A model generated the notes under the pieces. It was not told the origin of the DNA. It worked only from the letters and a program-made list of their open reading frames with translations, and did no database searches. A stretch of DNA of 64,000 nt, taken from NCBI RefSeq assembly GCF_002251385.1, contig NZ_NPJJ01000043.1:186001-250000 (forward strand). The letters run 5' to 3'. This document shows positions 11,314-19,997 of the stretch, in pieces. Each line of letters opens with the position of its first letter. The stretch's first letter is position 1. This stretch comes from Prevotella sp. P5-108 (GTDB lineage Bacteria > Bacteroidota > Bacteroidia > Bacteroidales > Bacteroidaceae). The position numbers were made by a program, and so were the translations under genes.

Positions 11314-11499
11314 TTAATGAGTATATACGTAGATGACAAGACAGGTGATGGCGACAGCTATCACGCATAAGACTCTAAACAGAATTTTAGCTAACTTCTT
11401 GCGGCGCTGAGCAACACTCAAGTTCTTTCTTTTATAGATCTCGGCTTCATCCAAATGCTCGTGATGATGGATATGATGTCTATTGTTATTCGTAGTCAT
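11314..11499 (-). CDS. Small single-pass membrane protein, unknown function
   Basis: 61 residues: a His-rich N-terminus (HHIHHHEHLDEAEIY), a basic stretch (KRKNLSVAQRRKKLAK) and one C-terminal transmembrane helix (ILFRVLCVIAVAITCLVIYV). I do not recognise a family. It is likely real because a near-perfect Bacteroidota promoter (complement of 11557-11587) lies ~60 bases upstream and the bidirectional terminator lies just downstream. The basic flank before the helix predicts the N-terminus in the cytoplasm. Confidence 0.65.
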   Translation of the reverse strand: MTTNNNRHHIHHHEHLDEAEIYKRKNLSVAQRRKKLAKILFRVLCVIAVAITCLVIYVYTH

Positions 11500-11556
11500 G
11501 TATAAAGTTTTTATGTGTTATTGGTAGTTTTGTCTAAGTCTAAATGTATTAGATTA

Positions 11557-11587
11557 CAAAAGTAGATAATATAATTGATTTAGCAAA
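11557..11587 (-). promoter_or_regulatory. Promoter for the small membrane protein
   Basis: Complement reads TTTG (11584-11587), 19 bases, TACTTTTG (11557-11564): consensus boxes at consensus spacing. Confidence 0.8.
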
Positions 11588-11615
11588 CAAATCAAAGGCA
11601 AAAGTGATTGTTTTG

Positions 11616-11705
11616 CTATTTTTTAACAATACTAATTCCCGCATTGAGGCCATAAGTGTAACCGTAACCCACAATTATCCAGAGGTCAAATACTAAATGA
11701 CTTCA
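11616..11705 (-). pseudogene. Possible remnant of an outer-membrane barrel C-terminus
   Basis: Read on the minus strand, the ~29 codons ending at the complement of 11616-11618 give SHLVFDLWIIVGYGYTYG, then LNAGISIVKK and a stop. This looks like the last strands of a Gly/Tyr-rich outer-membrane barrel. An in-frame stop lies immediately upstream and no start is available, so if real it is a decayed tail. It could be chance. Confidence 0.25.
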
Positions 11706-11922
11706 AACTACAAAACAGATATTTCAAGTTTGGAATTATCAGAATCACAGTTCGCATTAGCCATTTCATGCCTCGCAATTTGCCCCAGATAGACTACCTG
11801 TCACATGTCGACATGAAACGACTGGTATGGCATGGTGCCAGACTAAATGAACCAACCGGGCGTGAGCCTCGACACAAGGAACAACGAGAGGAAGAATAGG
11901 GTAGTGGTGAAAGAAAACAAAC
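11706..11922. other. Intergenic DNA, nothing recognised
   Basis: No supportable gene, promoter or repeat. One short palindrome (CATGTCGACATG, 11804-11815) is present, of a size expected by chance. Confidence 0.5.
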
Positions 11923-11951
11923 AGGAGGAAAACAAACGATGCTTTCCTCCT
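11923..11951 (-). terminator. Terminator of the OprP-type porin gene
   Basis: 9-bp stem AGGAGGAAA/TTTCCTCCT (11923-11931 and 11943-11951), followed on the minus strand by a T-rich tract, 26 bases after the porin stop. Confidence 0.75.
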
Positions 11952-11976
11952 GGTCGGGATGGTAGGAATGATGGCT

Positions 11977-13089
11977 TTAGAAACGGAAAGCCAGTTCTAC
12001 ATCTACCATATTATAATTATGTTTGGTCAGACTGCGGTCATTGACAAACGCATATTCTCCACTCAACTTGAGATTGCGGCAGAACTCATAGTCCAGGCCC
12101 ACCTCATAGAATGTCTTCTGCTTGGAGGCATCGCCTGAGGGCTGATACATATCATAACGGGCTTTGGCGTGCATCTTCTTCTTGATGATTGGGGCAATAA
12201 CCAGAGCATAGACACCTTGCGCCTTGTCACCGTTCTTGCTAAGCTCGAAGTCGGTAGCATTCTCCGGCTTCTGATAGCGTGTCTTGAAAGCCAAGCCTGT
12301 ACTATGGGCATACTCAGAGCGGAATGTCCAGTCGTTGGTTACATATTCTGCAGAAAAGGCATATCTGCGTTGGGGCAGACTCAAAATCTCTGTGACTTTA
12401 CCGTGGTCAGTATCAACTGTGCGTTTACGTGCATAAGAGCCAGTCCAACCAAAAGCACCGATTCTCATACCAGCAACAGGCATAACCCAAACTCCACCGA
12501 TAATGTCTTTGCGCTGGTCTACATCTTTAACGTTGATGCCCTGTCCATTGAATACACCTACCTGGTAATGAAGCAGGTTGCGGCCGTTGGCATTGGGCAG
12601 GAAATCGCCCTGCAACTGGACACCGATATCGCGGCCGTTGCTGGCGTGGGCACCAGCACGGTCATTGAAACCTGCGATGGAGGAGGTAATCTGGCTGTAG
12701 CTCATGAACCCTTGATCTACTGGGTGCATGGGATTCTCAAAAGAGAATGGACGCTTGAACTGTCCTGCTTTTATCTTGAAGTAACCATATTTCTGCCACT
12801 CCGCAAAAAGGTCAACGACACGGGGAGAATTGCCAAGATCCGTGGTGTTGCCATTAAACTGAATTTGGGCTTTCCAATAAAAGTCATCAAGTATACGGCC
12901 ATCGAGGCTTACACGTGCCAATCTCAAGTTGAAAGAGTTGGACTTGTCATTAACTTTGCTGCTACTTTGGTATTGTACGATGCCATAACCCGATAGCTTT
13001 ACATTGTTAATCCAAGAAGCAGGTTTGTTCTGCGCATAGCTGGCAAAGGCGGTCATCAAAGCCATAGCCAGCATTATTGATTTCTTCAT
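11977..13089 (-). CDS. Phosphate-selective porin OprP/OprO family outer-membrane porin
   Basis: 370 residues with signal peptide (MKKSIMLAMALMTAFASYAQ). The beta-strand pattern and family segments are clear: RLARVSLDGRILDDFYWKAQ, YGYFKIKAGQFKRPFSFEN, ASNGRDIGVQLQGDF and a C-terminal strand ending VDVELAFRF with the terminal Phe typical of outer-membrane proteins. The family forms anion or phosphate pores, but specificity cannot be predicted. It has its own terminator and lies 15 bases after the rlmD stop, so it may be co-transcribed with rlmD. Confidence 0.88.
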   Translation of the reverse strand: MKKSIMLAMALMTAFASYAQNKPASWINNVKLSGYGIVQYQSSSKVNDKSNSFNLRLARVSLDGRILDDFYWKAQIQFNGNTTDLGNSPRVVDLFAEWQKYGYFKIKAGQFKRPFSFENPMHPVDQGFMSYSQITSSIAGFNDRAGAHASNGRDIGVQLQGDFLPNANGRNLLHYQVGVFNGQGINVKDVDQRKDIIGGVWVMPVAGMRIGAFGWTGSYARKRTVDTDHGKVTEILSLPQRRYAFSAEYVTNDWTFRSEYAHSTGLAFKTRYQKPENATDFELSKNGDKAQGVYALVIAPIIKKKMHAKARYDMYQPSGDASKQKTFYEVGLDYEFCRNLKLSGEYAFVNDRSLTKHNYNMVDVELAFRF

Positions 13090-13104
13090 TTTATATTAAG
13101 TATT

Positions 13105-14562
13105 TTAGTTATTATTCTCAGAAGTGCGCTTGACCAGCAGAACAACATTCTCCACATGAGGCGTATGAGGAAACATGTCTACAGGCTGAACTTTGGCCAC
13201 TTTGTATTCGGCATCCATCAACGCCAAGTCCCTTGCCTGCGTTGCAGGGTTACAGCTCACATATACAATGCGTTCGGGCGACGCGTTAAGGATCACATTT
13301 ACCACATCAGGATGCATTCCTGCGCGTGGGGGGTCGGTGATAATCACATCTGGACGTCCATGCTCCTTGACGAAGTCATCGGTAAGGATGTCCTTCATGT
13401 CACCGGCATAGAACAATGTATTGTCGATATTGTTGATTTTGCTATTGACCTTTGCATCGGCAATCGCCTCGGGAACATACTCGATGCCGACCACCTTGCG
13501 GGCACGTCTGGCTACGAAGTTGGCAATGGTTCCCGTTCCCGTGTACAAGTCGTAAACGAGCTCGTTACCAGACAATTGGGCAAAGTCACGGGCTACACAG
13601 TAGAGGTGATAAGCCTGATCGGTATTGGTCTGATAGAAACTCTTGGGGCCTACCTTGAACTTGAGGTCTTCCATGGCTTCATAAATGAAGTCCTTTCCCT
13701 TGAACAGCGTCAGTTCCAAATCGTTGAACGTATCGTTGCCTTTCTGGTTGTCTACATAGAATATGGATGTAAGTTGAGGGAACTTGTCTGCAATATGATT
13801 GAGCAGTAAGAGGGCTTTCTGCTCGTCGCCCTCCTCATCGTAATGGAACTGCAGAATAAGCATCCATTCGCCGGTATTGGAGTTGCGGAAAACCATGTCG
13901 CGCAGCAATCCTACCTGATTACGTATATCATAATAGGTATAACCATGGGCAAGCGTGAAATCGCGTATCTCATTGCGTATCTGATTGTGCAAGTCATCCA
14001 TCAGATGACACTTGGAGATGGGATAAATCTTATCAAAAGCGCCAGTAATATGAAATCCAATTGCCGGTTCGCTCAAGTTGCTTGGGCCATCTTCGGTCCT
14101 TGGAGGCAATGCAGCTACCTCCTCTTTGGTGTACCAACGCTTGTTAGCGCAGCCAAATTCAAGTTTATTGCGATATTCGCATGTTTTTTCTGAACCCAGA
14201 ATGGTCATAAACTCGGGCAATTCAACTTTCCCGATACGCGAGAGTTGGTCATAGACCTGCTGTTGCTTGGCTTTTAGCTGCTCCGAATACAAAAGATTCT
14301 GCCACTTACAACCTCCGCAAATGCCGAAATGGTCGCACATGGGCTGGGTGCGCAATGCACTGTATTTAATAAATCTGACAGCCTCGGCTTCGCAATATTT
14401 GTGTTTCTTCTTTTTTACCTGCAAATCAACAATGTCGCCAGGTACTACAAAGGGTACGAATACGGCCATCTCATTGACATGGGCAACACACTTGCCTTCG
14501 GCTGCCACAGCTTCGATGGTCACGTTTTCCAATATGGGTAAGGGTTTACGCTTACGGGTCAT
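13105..14562 (-). CDS. rlmD: 23S rRNA (uracil-C5)-methyltransferase, RlmD/RumA family
   Basis: 485 residues, SAM-dependent m5U methyltransferase acting on 23S rRNA. An N-terminal TRAM domain is followed by the Fe-S cluster cysteines (CDHFGICGGCKW), the SAM-binding motif VYDLYTGTGTIANFVA, the motif ITDPPRAGMHPDV and the catalytic-Cys motif YVSCNPATQARDL. The longer reading from 14664 adds 34 residues unrelated to the family and overlaps the promoter, so the ATG at 14562 (MTRKRKPLPILENV) is preferred. Bacteroidota often have one such enzyme, so exact target (U1939 and/or U747) is uncertain. Confidence 0.92.
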   Translation of the reverse strand: MTRKRKPLPILENVTIEAVAAEGKCVAHVNEMAVFVPFVVPGDIVDLQVKKKKHKYCEAEAVRFIKYSALRTQPMCDHFGICGGCKWQNLLYSEQLKAKQQQVYDQLSRIGKVELPEFMTILGSEKTCEYRNKLEFGCANKRWYTKEEVAALPPRTEDGPSNLSEPAIGFHITGAFDKIYPISKCHLMDDLHNQIRNEIRDFTLAHGYTYYDIRNQVGLLRDMVFRNSNTGEWMLILQFHYDEEGDEQKALLLLNHIADKFPQLTSIFYVDNQKGNDTFNDLELTLFKGKDFIYEAMEDLKFKVGPKSFYQTNTDQAYHLYCVARDFAQLSGNELVYDLYTGTGTIANFVARRARKVVGIEYVPEAIADAKVNSKINNIDNTLFYAGDMKDILTDDFVKEHGRPDVIITDPPRAGMHPDVVNVILNASPERIVYVSCNPATQARDLALMDAEYKVAKVQPVDMFPHTPHVENVVLLVKRTSENNN

Positions 14563-14577
14563 AATTCTTTTTAAGGG

Positions 14578-14585
14578 CAAAGTTA
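14578..14585 (-). promoter_or_regulatory. -7 box for rlmD
   Basis: Complement reads TAACTTTG, 16 bases before the ATG. No TTTG is seen at the -33 distance. Confidence 0.6.
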
Positions 14586-14710
14586 CAAATAAATTAGGTA
14601 TTTGTAAATAATTTTTGCAGAAAATATGCTGCCCAAACCAAAAAACATAAAATGTAAACTCCACATGTCAATTTTTCAATAATTTACTTGGAGATATTCT
14701 AAAAATGAAG

Positions 14711-14718
14711 TAACTTTG
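14711..14718 (+). promoter_or_regulatory. Promoter for ppdK
   Basis: TAACTTTG -7 box with CTTG ~20 bases upstream (14687-14690). Start codon is 43 bases downstream. Confidence 0.65.
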
Positions 14719-14761
14719 CAATAATAGAAAAACTAAATAATTTTTGAATAAATTTGATAAT

Positions 14762-17482
14762 ATGAGTGAGAAAAGAGTCTATACTTTTGGCAATGGTAAA
14801 GCCGAAGGTAACGCAAAAATGAGAGAGGAACTCGGCGGCAAGGGTGCTAACCTTGCCGAGATGAACCTTATCGGAGTTCCAGTTCCTCCCGGTTTCACAA
14901 TTACCACTGGTTGCTGTAATGAATATTACGAGGTGGGCCAGGAGAAAATCAAGGAAATCCTGAACGATGAAGTAACAGCTGCTGTCAAGCACATCGAAAA
15001 GCTGATGAACTCCAAATTTGGTGACGTCCAGAATCCTTTGTTGGTAAGTGTACGTTCTGGCGCCCGCGCATCTATGCCTGGTATGATGGACACCATCCTC
15101 AACCTGGGTCTTAATGACGAGGTAGCAGAAGGTTTGGTTCGCAAGACCAACAACCCTCATTTCGTATATGACTCATATCGTCGCTTCGTACAGATGTATG
15201 GTGACGTAGTTCTCGAGATGAAGCCCGTAAACAAGGAAGACATCGACCCATTCGAGGAAATTATTGAAAGCGTAAAGGCTGAACGTGGTATCAAGCTCGA
15301 CAAGGACTTGTCTGTAGAGGAACTGAAGAAACTGGTTGAACTGTTCAAGACCGCCATCAAGGAACGTACTGGCAAAGATTTCCCCGATGATCCTATCGAG
15401 CAGCTTTGGGGTGCCATCTGCGCAGTATTCCGCAGCTGGATGAACGAGCGTGCTATCCTGTACCGCAAGATGGAAGGAATTCCAGACGAGTGGGGTACCG
15501 CTGTTAGCGTTATGGCCATGGTATTCGGTAATATGGGTGAAACCAGTGCTACTGGTGTTTGCTTCAGCCGCGATGCCGGAAACGGTGAGAATCTCTTCAA
15601 TGGTGAGTATCTCGTAAACGCACAGGGCGAGGACGTTGTTGCAGGAATCCGTACTCCTCAGCAGATTACCAAGATTGGCTCTCAGCGCTGGGCTGAGCGT
15701 GCAGGTATCAGCGAAGAGGAGCGCGTCAGCAAATATCCTTCTATGGAAGAGGCTATGCCTGAGATTTACAACCAGCTGAATGAACTCCAGGATATGCTTG
15801 AGCACCACTATCGCGATATGCAGGATATGGAGTTCACTGTTCAGGAGGGCAAGCTGTGGTTCCTTCAGACCCGTAACGGCAAGCGTACCGGTACCGCAAT
15901 GGTTAAGATTGCCATCGACCTGCTGCACGAGGGTATGATTGACGAGAAGACAGCCATCATGCGCTGCGAGCCTCAGAAGCTGGACGAACTGCTTCACCCC
16001 GTATTCGACAAACTTGAGCTTCAGAAGGCTAAGGTTATCACCCAGGGCCTGCCCGCTTCTCCCGGTGCCGCATGTGGCCAGATTGTATTCCATGCTGACG
16101 ATGCACAGAAGTGGCACGCCGACGGCCATCGCGTAATTATGGTTCGTATCGAGACAAGCCCAGAAGACTTGGCTGGTATGGCATCTGCCGAGGGTATTCT
16201 TACCGCTCGTGGAGGTATGACCTCTCATGCTGCCGTAGTTGCCCGTGGTATGGGTAAGTGCTGTGTATCTGGTGCAGGTAGCATCAATGTAGATTATAAG
16301 ACAAGAACTGTAGAAATCGACGGAGTCGTTTACAAGGAGGGTGATTATATCTCTCTCAATGGTTCAACCGGTCAGGTTTATGCAGGCGAAGTTCCCACCA
16401 AGGCTGCTGAGCTCAGCGGAGACTTCAAGGAGCTGATGGACCTCTGCGACAAGTATACCAAGTTGCAGGTTCGCACCAACGCAGACACTCCTCATGACGC
16501 AGCCGTAGCCCGCACATTCGGTGCCAAGGGTATCGGTCTTACACGTACTGAGCACATGTTCTTCGAAGACAAGAAGATTGTTGCAATGCGTGAAATGATT
16601 TTGGCTGACAGTGCCGAGGGACGCAAGAACGCTCTTGACAAGCTGTTGCCTTATCAGAAGGCAGACTTCAAGGGTATCCTTGAGGCTATGGATGGTTGCC
16701 CCGTCAACATACGTCTGCTTGACCCACCTCTCCACGAGTTCGTTCCCCACGATCGTGCTGGTCAGGAAGTTATGGCAAAACAAATGGGCGTGGATGTTTC
16801 TGCTATCAAGCGTCGCGTTGAGAGCCTCGCAGAAAACAATCCTATGCTTGGTCACCGTGGTTGCCGTCTGGGAATCACATTCCCAGAGATTACTGCCATG
16901 CAGACTCGTGCCATCCTCTCTGCCGCTTGCGAACTGAAGAAGGAAGGCAAGAATCCTATGCCAGAGATTATGGTACCTCTTATCGGTACACTCAACGAGT
17001 TTAAGCAGCAGAAGGGTGTTATCCTCAAAGCCGCTGCCGAAGTATTCGAGGAGTATGGTGAGAAGATTGATTTTGAAATCGGTACAATGATTGAGATTCC
17101 TCGTGCCGCCCTTATAGCAGACCGCATTGCTGAGGAGGCTGAGTATTTCAGCTTCGGTACTAACGACCTTACTCAGATGACCTTCGGTTACAGCCGCGAT
17201 GACATCGCCAGCTTCTTGCCCGTATATCTTGAGAAGAAGATTCTGAAGGTCGATCCTTTCCAGGTTCTCGACCAGGCTGGTGTTGGTCAGTTGGTTAAGA
17301 TGGCTGTAGAAAAGGGTCGTGCCGTACGTCCAAACCTGCTTACCGGTATCTGCGGTGAGCACGGAGGCGAACCCAGCTCAGTTAAGTTCTGTGCCAAGAT
17401 TGGCCTCAACTACGCCAGCTGTTCACCTTTCCGCGTGCCAATAGCCCGTCTTGCTGCGGCCCAAGCTGCTGTAGAGGAATAA
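14762..17482 (+). CDS. ppdK: Pyruvate, phosphate dikinase
   Basis: Interconverts pyruvate + ATP + Pi and PEP + AMP + PPi in central metabolism. 906 residues, full length. Visible parts: N-terminal ATP-grasp domain (LGGKGANLAEM, SVRSGARASMPGMMDT), the phosphohistidine domain GGMTSHAAVVARGMGKCC with catalytic His489, and the PEP/pyruvate barrel with RTEHMFFE, LGHRGCRLGI and the catalytic Cys864 in GICGEHGGEP. A TTG at 14744 would add six residues; the ATG at 14762 (MSEKRVYTFGNGKAEG) is the usual start. It stands alone with its own promoter and terminator. Heavy use of a few codons suggests high expression. Confidence 0.98.
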   Translation: MSEKRVYTFGNGKAEGNAKMREELGGKGANLAEMNLIGVPVPPGFTITTGCCNEYYEVGQEKIKEILNDEVTAAVKHIEKLMNSKFGDVQNPLLVSVRSGARASMPGMMDTILNLGLNDEVAEGLVRKTNNPHFVYDSYRRFVQMYGDVVLEMKPVNKEDIDPFEEIIESVKAERGIKLDKDLSVEELKKLVELFKTAIKERTGKDFPDDPIEQLWGAICAVFRSWMNERAILYRKMEGIPDEWGTAVSVMAMVFGNMGETSATGVCFSRDAGNGENLFNGEYLVNAQGEDVVAGIRTPQQITKIGSQRWAERAGISEEERVSKYPSMEEAMPEIYNQLNELQDMLEHHYRDMQDMEFTVQEGKLWFLQTRNGKRTGTAMVKIAIDLLHEGMIDEKTAIMRCEPQKLDELLHPVFDKLELQKAKVITQGLPASPGAACGQIVFHADDAQKWHADGHRVIMVRIETSPEDLAGMASAEGILTARGGMTSHAAVVARGMGKCCVSGAGSINVDYKTRTVEIDGVVYKEGDYISLNGSTGQVYAGEVPTKAAELSGDFKELMDLCDKYTKLQVRTNADTPHDAAVARTFGAKGIGLTRTEHMFFEDKKIVAMREMILADSAEGRKNALDKLLPYQKADFKGILEAMDGCPVNIRLLDPPLHEFVPHDRAGQEVMAKQMGVDVSAIKRRVESLAENNPMLGHRGCRLGITFPEITAMQTRAILSAACELKKEGKNPMPEIMVPLIGTLNEFKQQKGVILKAAAEVFEEYGEKIDFEIGTMIEIPRAALIADRIAEEAEYFSFGTNDLTQMTFGYSRDDIASFLPVYLEKKILKVDPFQVLDQAGVGQLVKMAVEKGRAVRPNLLTGICGEHGGEPSSVKFCAKIGLNYASCSPFRVPIARLAAAQAAVEE

Positions 17483-17501
17483 TTCATTATTCTTAATTAT
17501 A

Positions 17502-17533
17502 AAAGAGGTGGAGATAACATTCTCCACCTCTTT
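17502..17533 (+). terminator. Terminator of ppdK
   Basis: Perfect 13-bp stem AAAGAGGTGGAGA/TCTCCACCTCTTT with a 6-base loop, 19 bases after the stop. Confidence 0.9.
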
Positions 17534-17568
17534 ATATTTAATACATTATTATATATATACAAATAAGA

Positions 17569-18075
17569 GTGAAGATAATCAAGTTTCTTTTGTCCTTTAT
17601 CTTTTGCGTTCTGCCATTGACAGAAGCATTAGGAGAAGGTTTCGTCACTATAGATTTTGGAACTTCTAAAAAGGAAGCAACTGAACACTTTATTACAATG
17701 TGGGGCCAACCCGACATTGTTAATGATGAAGCCATCGTCTTTCTGAATAAAGACTATCGTGGCTTCAGGTTCAACAAGATTATTATCGGTTTTGAAAACA
17801 AGAGCGATGACCATCATTTCAATCAGGCCCGCTTCTTCATTGCCCGCCACGCAAGACATCATGCTGTTGTACAGCGTGACTCTATAGCCAGAGTAATGGC
17901 CCAGAAGTATGGTTACGGCATCAGCACCGACTACGAGGAAAATGGAAACAAATTCTATAAAGGCGGCGCATCTCCAGAGGGTATCGGCTTCCTGTTTACT
18001 ATTTATACGCAGCGTAGAGAAGGTCGCTGGATGACCGAACTTCGCTTCGGTGCCTTTCATAAAATAAAGAAATAA
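17569..18075 (+). CDS. Secreted protein of unknown function, GTG start
   Basis: 168 residues beginning at GTG, with an apparent signal peptide (KIIKFLLSFIFCVLPLTEALG). I do not recognise a family. The mature part has GFVTIDFGTSKKEATEHF, MWGQPDI and a C-terminal mixed alpha/beta region (GIGFLFTIYTQRREGRWMTEL). The opening strand/helix followed by WGxP resembles small envelope proteins that compare a 'scaling' motif, but this is weak. No ATG is available near the signal peptide. No TAnnTTTG box is seen between the ppdK terminator and the start. Confidence 0.75.
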   Translation: MKIIKFLLSFIFCVLPLTEALGEGFVTIDFGTSKKEATEHFITMWGQPDIVNDEAIVFLNKDYRGFRFNKIIIGFENKSDDHHFNQARFFIARHARHHAVVQRDSIARVMAQKYGYGISTDYEENGNKFYKGGASPEGIGFLFTIYTQRREGRWMTELRFGAFHKIKK

Positions 18076-18202
18076 ATCATAAATCTCATGTTAAAAAGCG
18101 CACAGGCAACAGCTGAAAGCGTAAAATTTGTGAATAATATCACCACAATGGCCACATTATGGTTAAAAGATGTTATAACAGAACAAAATTTGCGCAAAAA
18201 TA

Positions 18203-18234
18203 CTTGCATAAATATATGATAATTATTAAATTTG
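18203..18234 (+). promoter_or_regulatory. Promoter of a short terminated RNA
   Basis: TAAATTTG -7 box (18227-18234) with CTTG (18203-18206) 20 bases upstream. Confidence 0.65.
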
Positions 18235-18239
18235 CAGTG

Positions 18240-18309
18240 TGTTTTTCATGGTATTAGATTATTAAGGTTTAGAAGGATTGGTTGTCGTGAGACAATCAAT
18301 CTTTTTTTT
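18240..18309 (+). ncRNA. Candidate ~70-nt small RNA or terminated leader
   Basis: Starts just after a good promoter and ends in a strong intrinsic terminator: 11-bp stem (18276-18286 with 18291-18301, one G-T mismatch or wobble), GTGA tetraloop, then eight Ts (18302-18309). There is no ORF inside. It lies ~165 bases upstream of dnaB in the same direction, so it could be a free small RNA or an attenuated leader. From general memory, similar GGTATTAGATT...AAGG plus terminator blocks recur in Bacteroidales intergenic DNA, but I cannot verify this here. Confidence 0.55.
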
Positions 18310-18336
18310 GCCCATAACATTCGGGAGATTTTCCAT

Positions 18337-18393
18337 ATGCGTTACAAGAACAACCAGAGTAAGGATATCGGTCGGGAGGATAGATGGCGATAG
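18337..18393 (+). CDS. Possible 18-residue peptide between the short RNA and dnaB
   Basis: ATG to TAG reading MRYKNNQSKDIGREDRWR, strongly charged. It lies right after the terminator of the short RNA and before a 7-bp inverted repeat (18379-18385 with 18400-18406) that overlaps its end. Only length and position support it; it may be chance. Confidence 0.2.
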   Translation: MRYKNNQSKDIGREDRWR

Positions 18394-18447
18394 CGTTAAA
18401 TCTATCTAAAAAGAAACATCTTGTTATGTCAGCTCAAATTCTTTTCG

Positions 18448-18455
18448 TACATTTG
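18448..18455 (+). promoter_or_regulatory. -7 box for dnaB
   Basis: TACATTTG, 19 bases before the dnaB ATG at 18475. The -33 element is not clear. Confidence 0.55.
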
Positions 18456-18474
18456 CAATCCCAAATTTTTGATT

Positions 18475-19980
18475 ATGGCAGATAATAATAATTCTACTCG
18501 CCGCAAAGCGTCTTCGACAACAATTGATACCTCGTATGGTCACTTGCAGCCCCAAGCCCTGGATGTGGAAAGGTTGGTATTGGGCGCCTTGATGATAGAC
18601 AAAGATGCATTTTCAGTAGTTTCTGAGTTTTTAAAACCTCAGACGTTTTATGAACCACGCAACCAAAAAATATATCAAGCTATCCAAACGCTTAATGTGG
18701 ATGAGCATCCTGTTGATATCTCTACAGTTATAGAAGAATTAAAACGCGAAGGCACTCTTGATGACATCGGAGGTCCCTCGTATGTACTCCAGTTAAGCCA
18801 TGACGTGGCTTCGTCTGCTCATATTGAATACCATGCACATATCCTGGCGCAAAAGTTCTTGGCACGCCAACTTATTTCTTATGCAGGCAACATTGAGACC
18901 AAAGCCTTTGACGAGTCCATTGATGTCAACGAACTGATGCAGGAGGCAGAGGGAAGCCTGTTTGAGTTGTCGCAGAATAACATGAAGAAGGACTATGTAC
19001 AGGTTGATCCGGTTATCAATAAGGCTATCGAAATGCTTCAGAAGGCCGCCGAAACCACAGGAGGTCTTACTGGAGTACCAACAGGCTATACCAAACTTGA
19101 TGAGAAGACCAGTGGCTGGCAGAAATCAGACCTTGTCATCATAGCCGGACGTCCTGCAATGGGTAAAACTTCTTTCGCTCTGTCACTTGCCAAAAACATT
19201 GCTGTAGACTATAAATTCCCCATTGCTTTCTTCTCACTTGAAATGAGCAATGTCCAGCTTGTCAACCGCCTTATTTCCAACGTTTGCTCCATTTCGGGCA
19301 GCAAAATGCTTAACGGTCAATTGTCCCATGACGAGTGGGAGCGTCTTGACAAGGACATACGAAAACTCCAGGGTTCACCTATCTATATCGATGACACACC
19401 CGGATTGTCTATCTTTGAATTAAGAACCAAAGCTCGGCGATTGGTACGCGAAAAAGGGGTGAAGATTATAATGATTGACTACCTACAGTTGATGAACGCA
19501 AATGGTATGCGTTTCGGTAGCCGTCAAGAGGAGGTTGCCAAAATATCGCAGTCACTCAAGGGTCTGGCTAAAGAATTGGACATTCCCATTTTGGCTCTCT
19601 CTCAGCTCAACCGTACTGTAGAAGGTCGTGAAGGAGTCGAGGGAAAGCGTCCACAACTTAGCGACTTGCGTGAATCGGGAGCCATTGAGCAGGATGCGGA
19701 TATGGTAATGTTTGTACATCGTCCTGAATATTATCATATCTTCCAGGATGACAAGGGACGCGACCTGCATGGAATGGCGCAGATTATCATTGCCAAACAC
19801 CGTAAAGGAGCAACTGGTGATGTGCTTCTTACCTTCAAGGGCGAGTTTACACGCTTTCAAAACCCAGAAAACGAGAATGGTCCTGAACCTCAAGGTCCCA
19901 ACGGGGAAATTATCGGCAGTCGCATGAATGACCCGTTGAGTGATGACACTTCGTTTCCACCGCCAGACATGCCATTCTAA
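18475..19980 (+). CDS. dnaB: Replicative DNA helicase DnaB
   Basis: Hexameric helicase that unwinds DNA at the replication fork. 501 residues. N-terminal DnaB domain (PQALDVERLVLGALMID), linker, then a RecA-like domain with Walker A GRPAMGKTS (225-233), MSNVQLVNRLISN, Walker B IIMIDYLQLMN and the helicase tail SDLRESGAIEQDADMVMFVHR. Earlier in-frame TTG at 18421 precedes the promoter box, so ATG 18475 is chosen. No intein or inserted domain. A TPR gene follows after 17 bases. Confidence 0.97.
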   Translation: MADNNNSTRRKASSTTIDTSYGHLQPQALDVERLVLGALMIDKDAFSVVSEFLKPQTFYEPRNQKIYQAIQTLNVDEHPVDISTVIEELKREGTLDDIGGPSYVLQLSHDVASSAHIEYHAHILAQKFLARQLISYAGNIETKAFDESIDVNELMQEAEGSLFELSQNNMKKDYVQVDPVINKAIEMLQKAAETTGGLTGVPTGYTKLDEKTSGWQKSDLVIIAGRPAMGKTSFALSLAKNIAVDYKFPIAFFSLEMSNVQLVNRLISNVCSISGSKMLNGQLSHDEWERLDKDIRKLQGSPIYIDDTPGLSIFELRTKARRLVREKGVKIIMIDYLQLMNANGMRFGSRQEEVAKISQSLKGLAKELDIPILALSQLNRTVEGREGVEGKRPQLSDLRESGAIEQDADMVMFVHRPEYYHIFQDDKGRDLHGMAQIIIAKHRKGATGDVLLTFKGEFTRFQNPENENGPEPQGPNGEIIGSRMNDPLSDDTSFPPPDMPF

Positions 19981-19997
19981 GATATAAAACTTTAATT

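Noticed and set aside
11804-11815. 12-bp perfect palindrome CATGTCGACATG
   Set aside because: Palindromes of this size are expected about 15 times in 64 kb by chance; no associated gene or promoter.
11847-12044. 65-codon plus-strand open frame
   Set aside because: Overlaps the porin terminator and coding end; composition is not protein-like.
15173-17362. Two open frames of 332-351 codons on the minus strand opposite ppdK
   Set aside because: They lie entirely inside ppdK, which is fully conserved, and their products look like frame-shadow sequence with no family.
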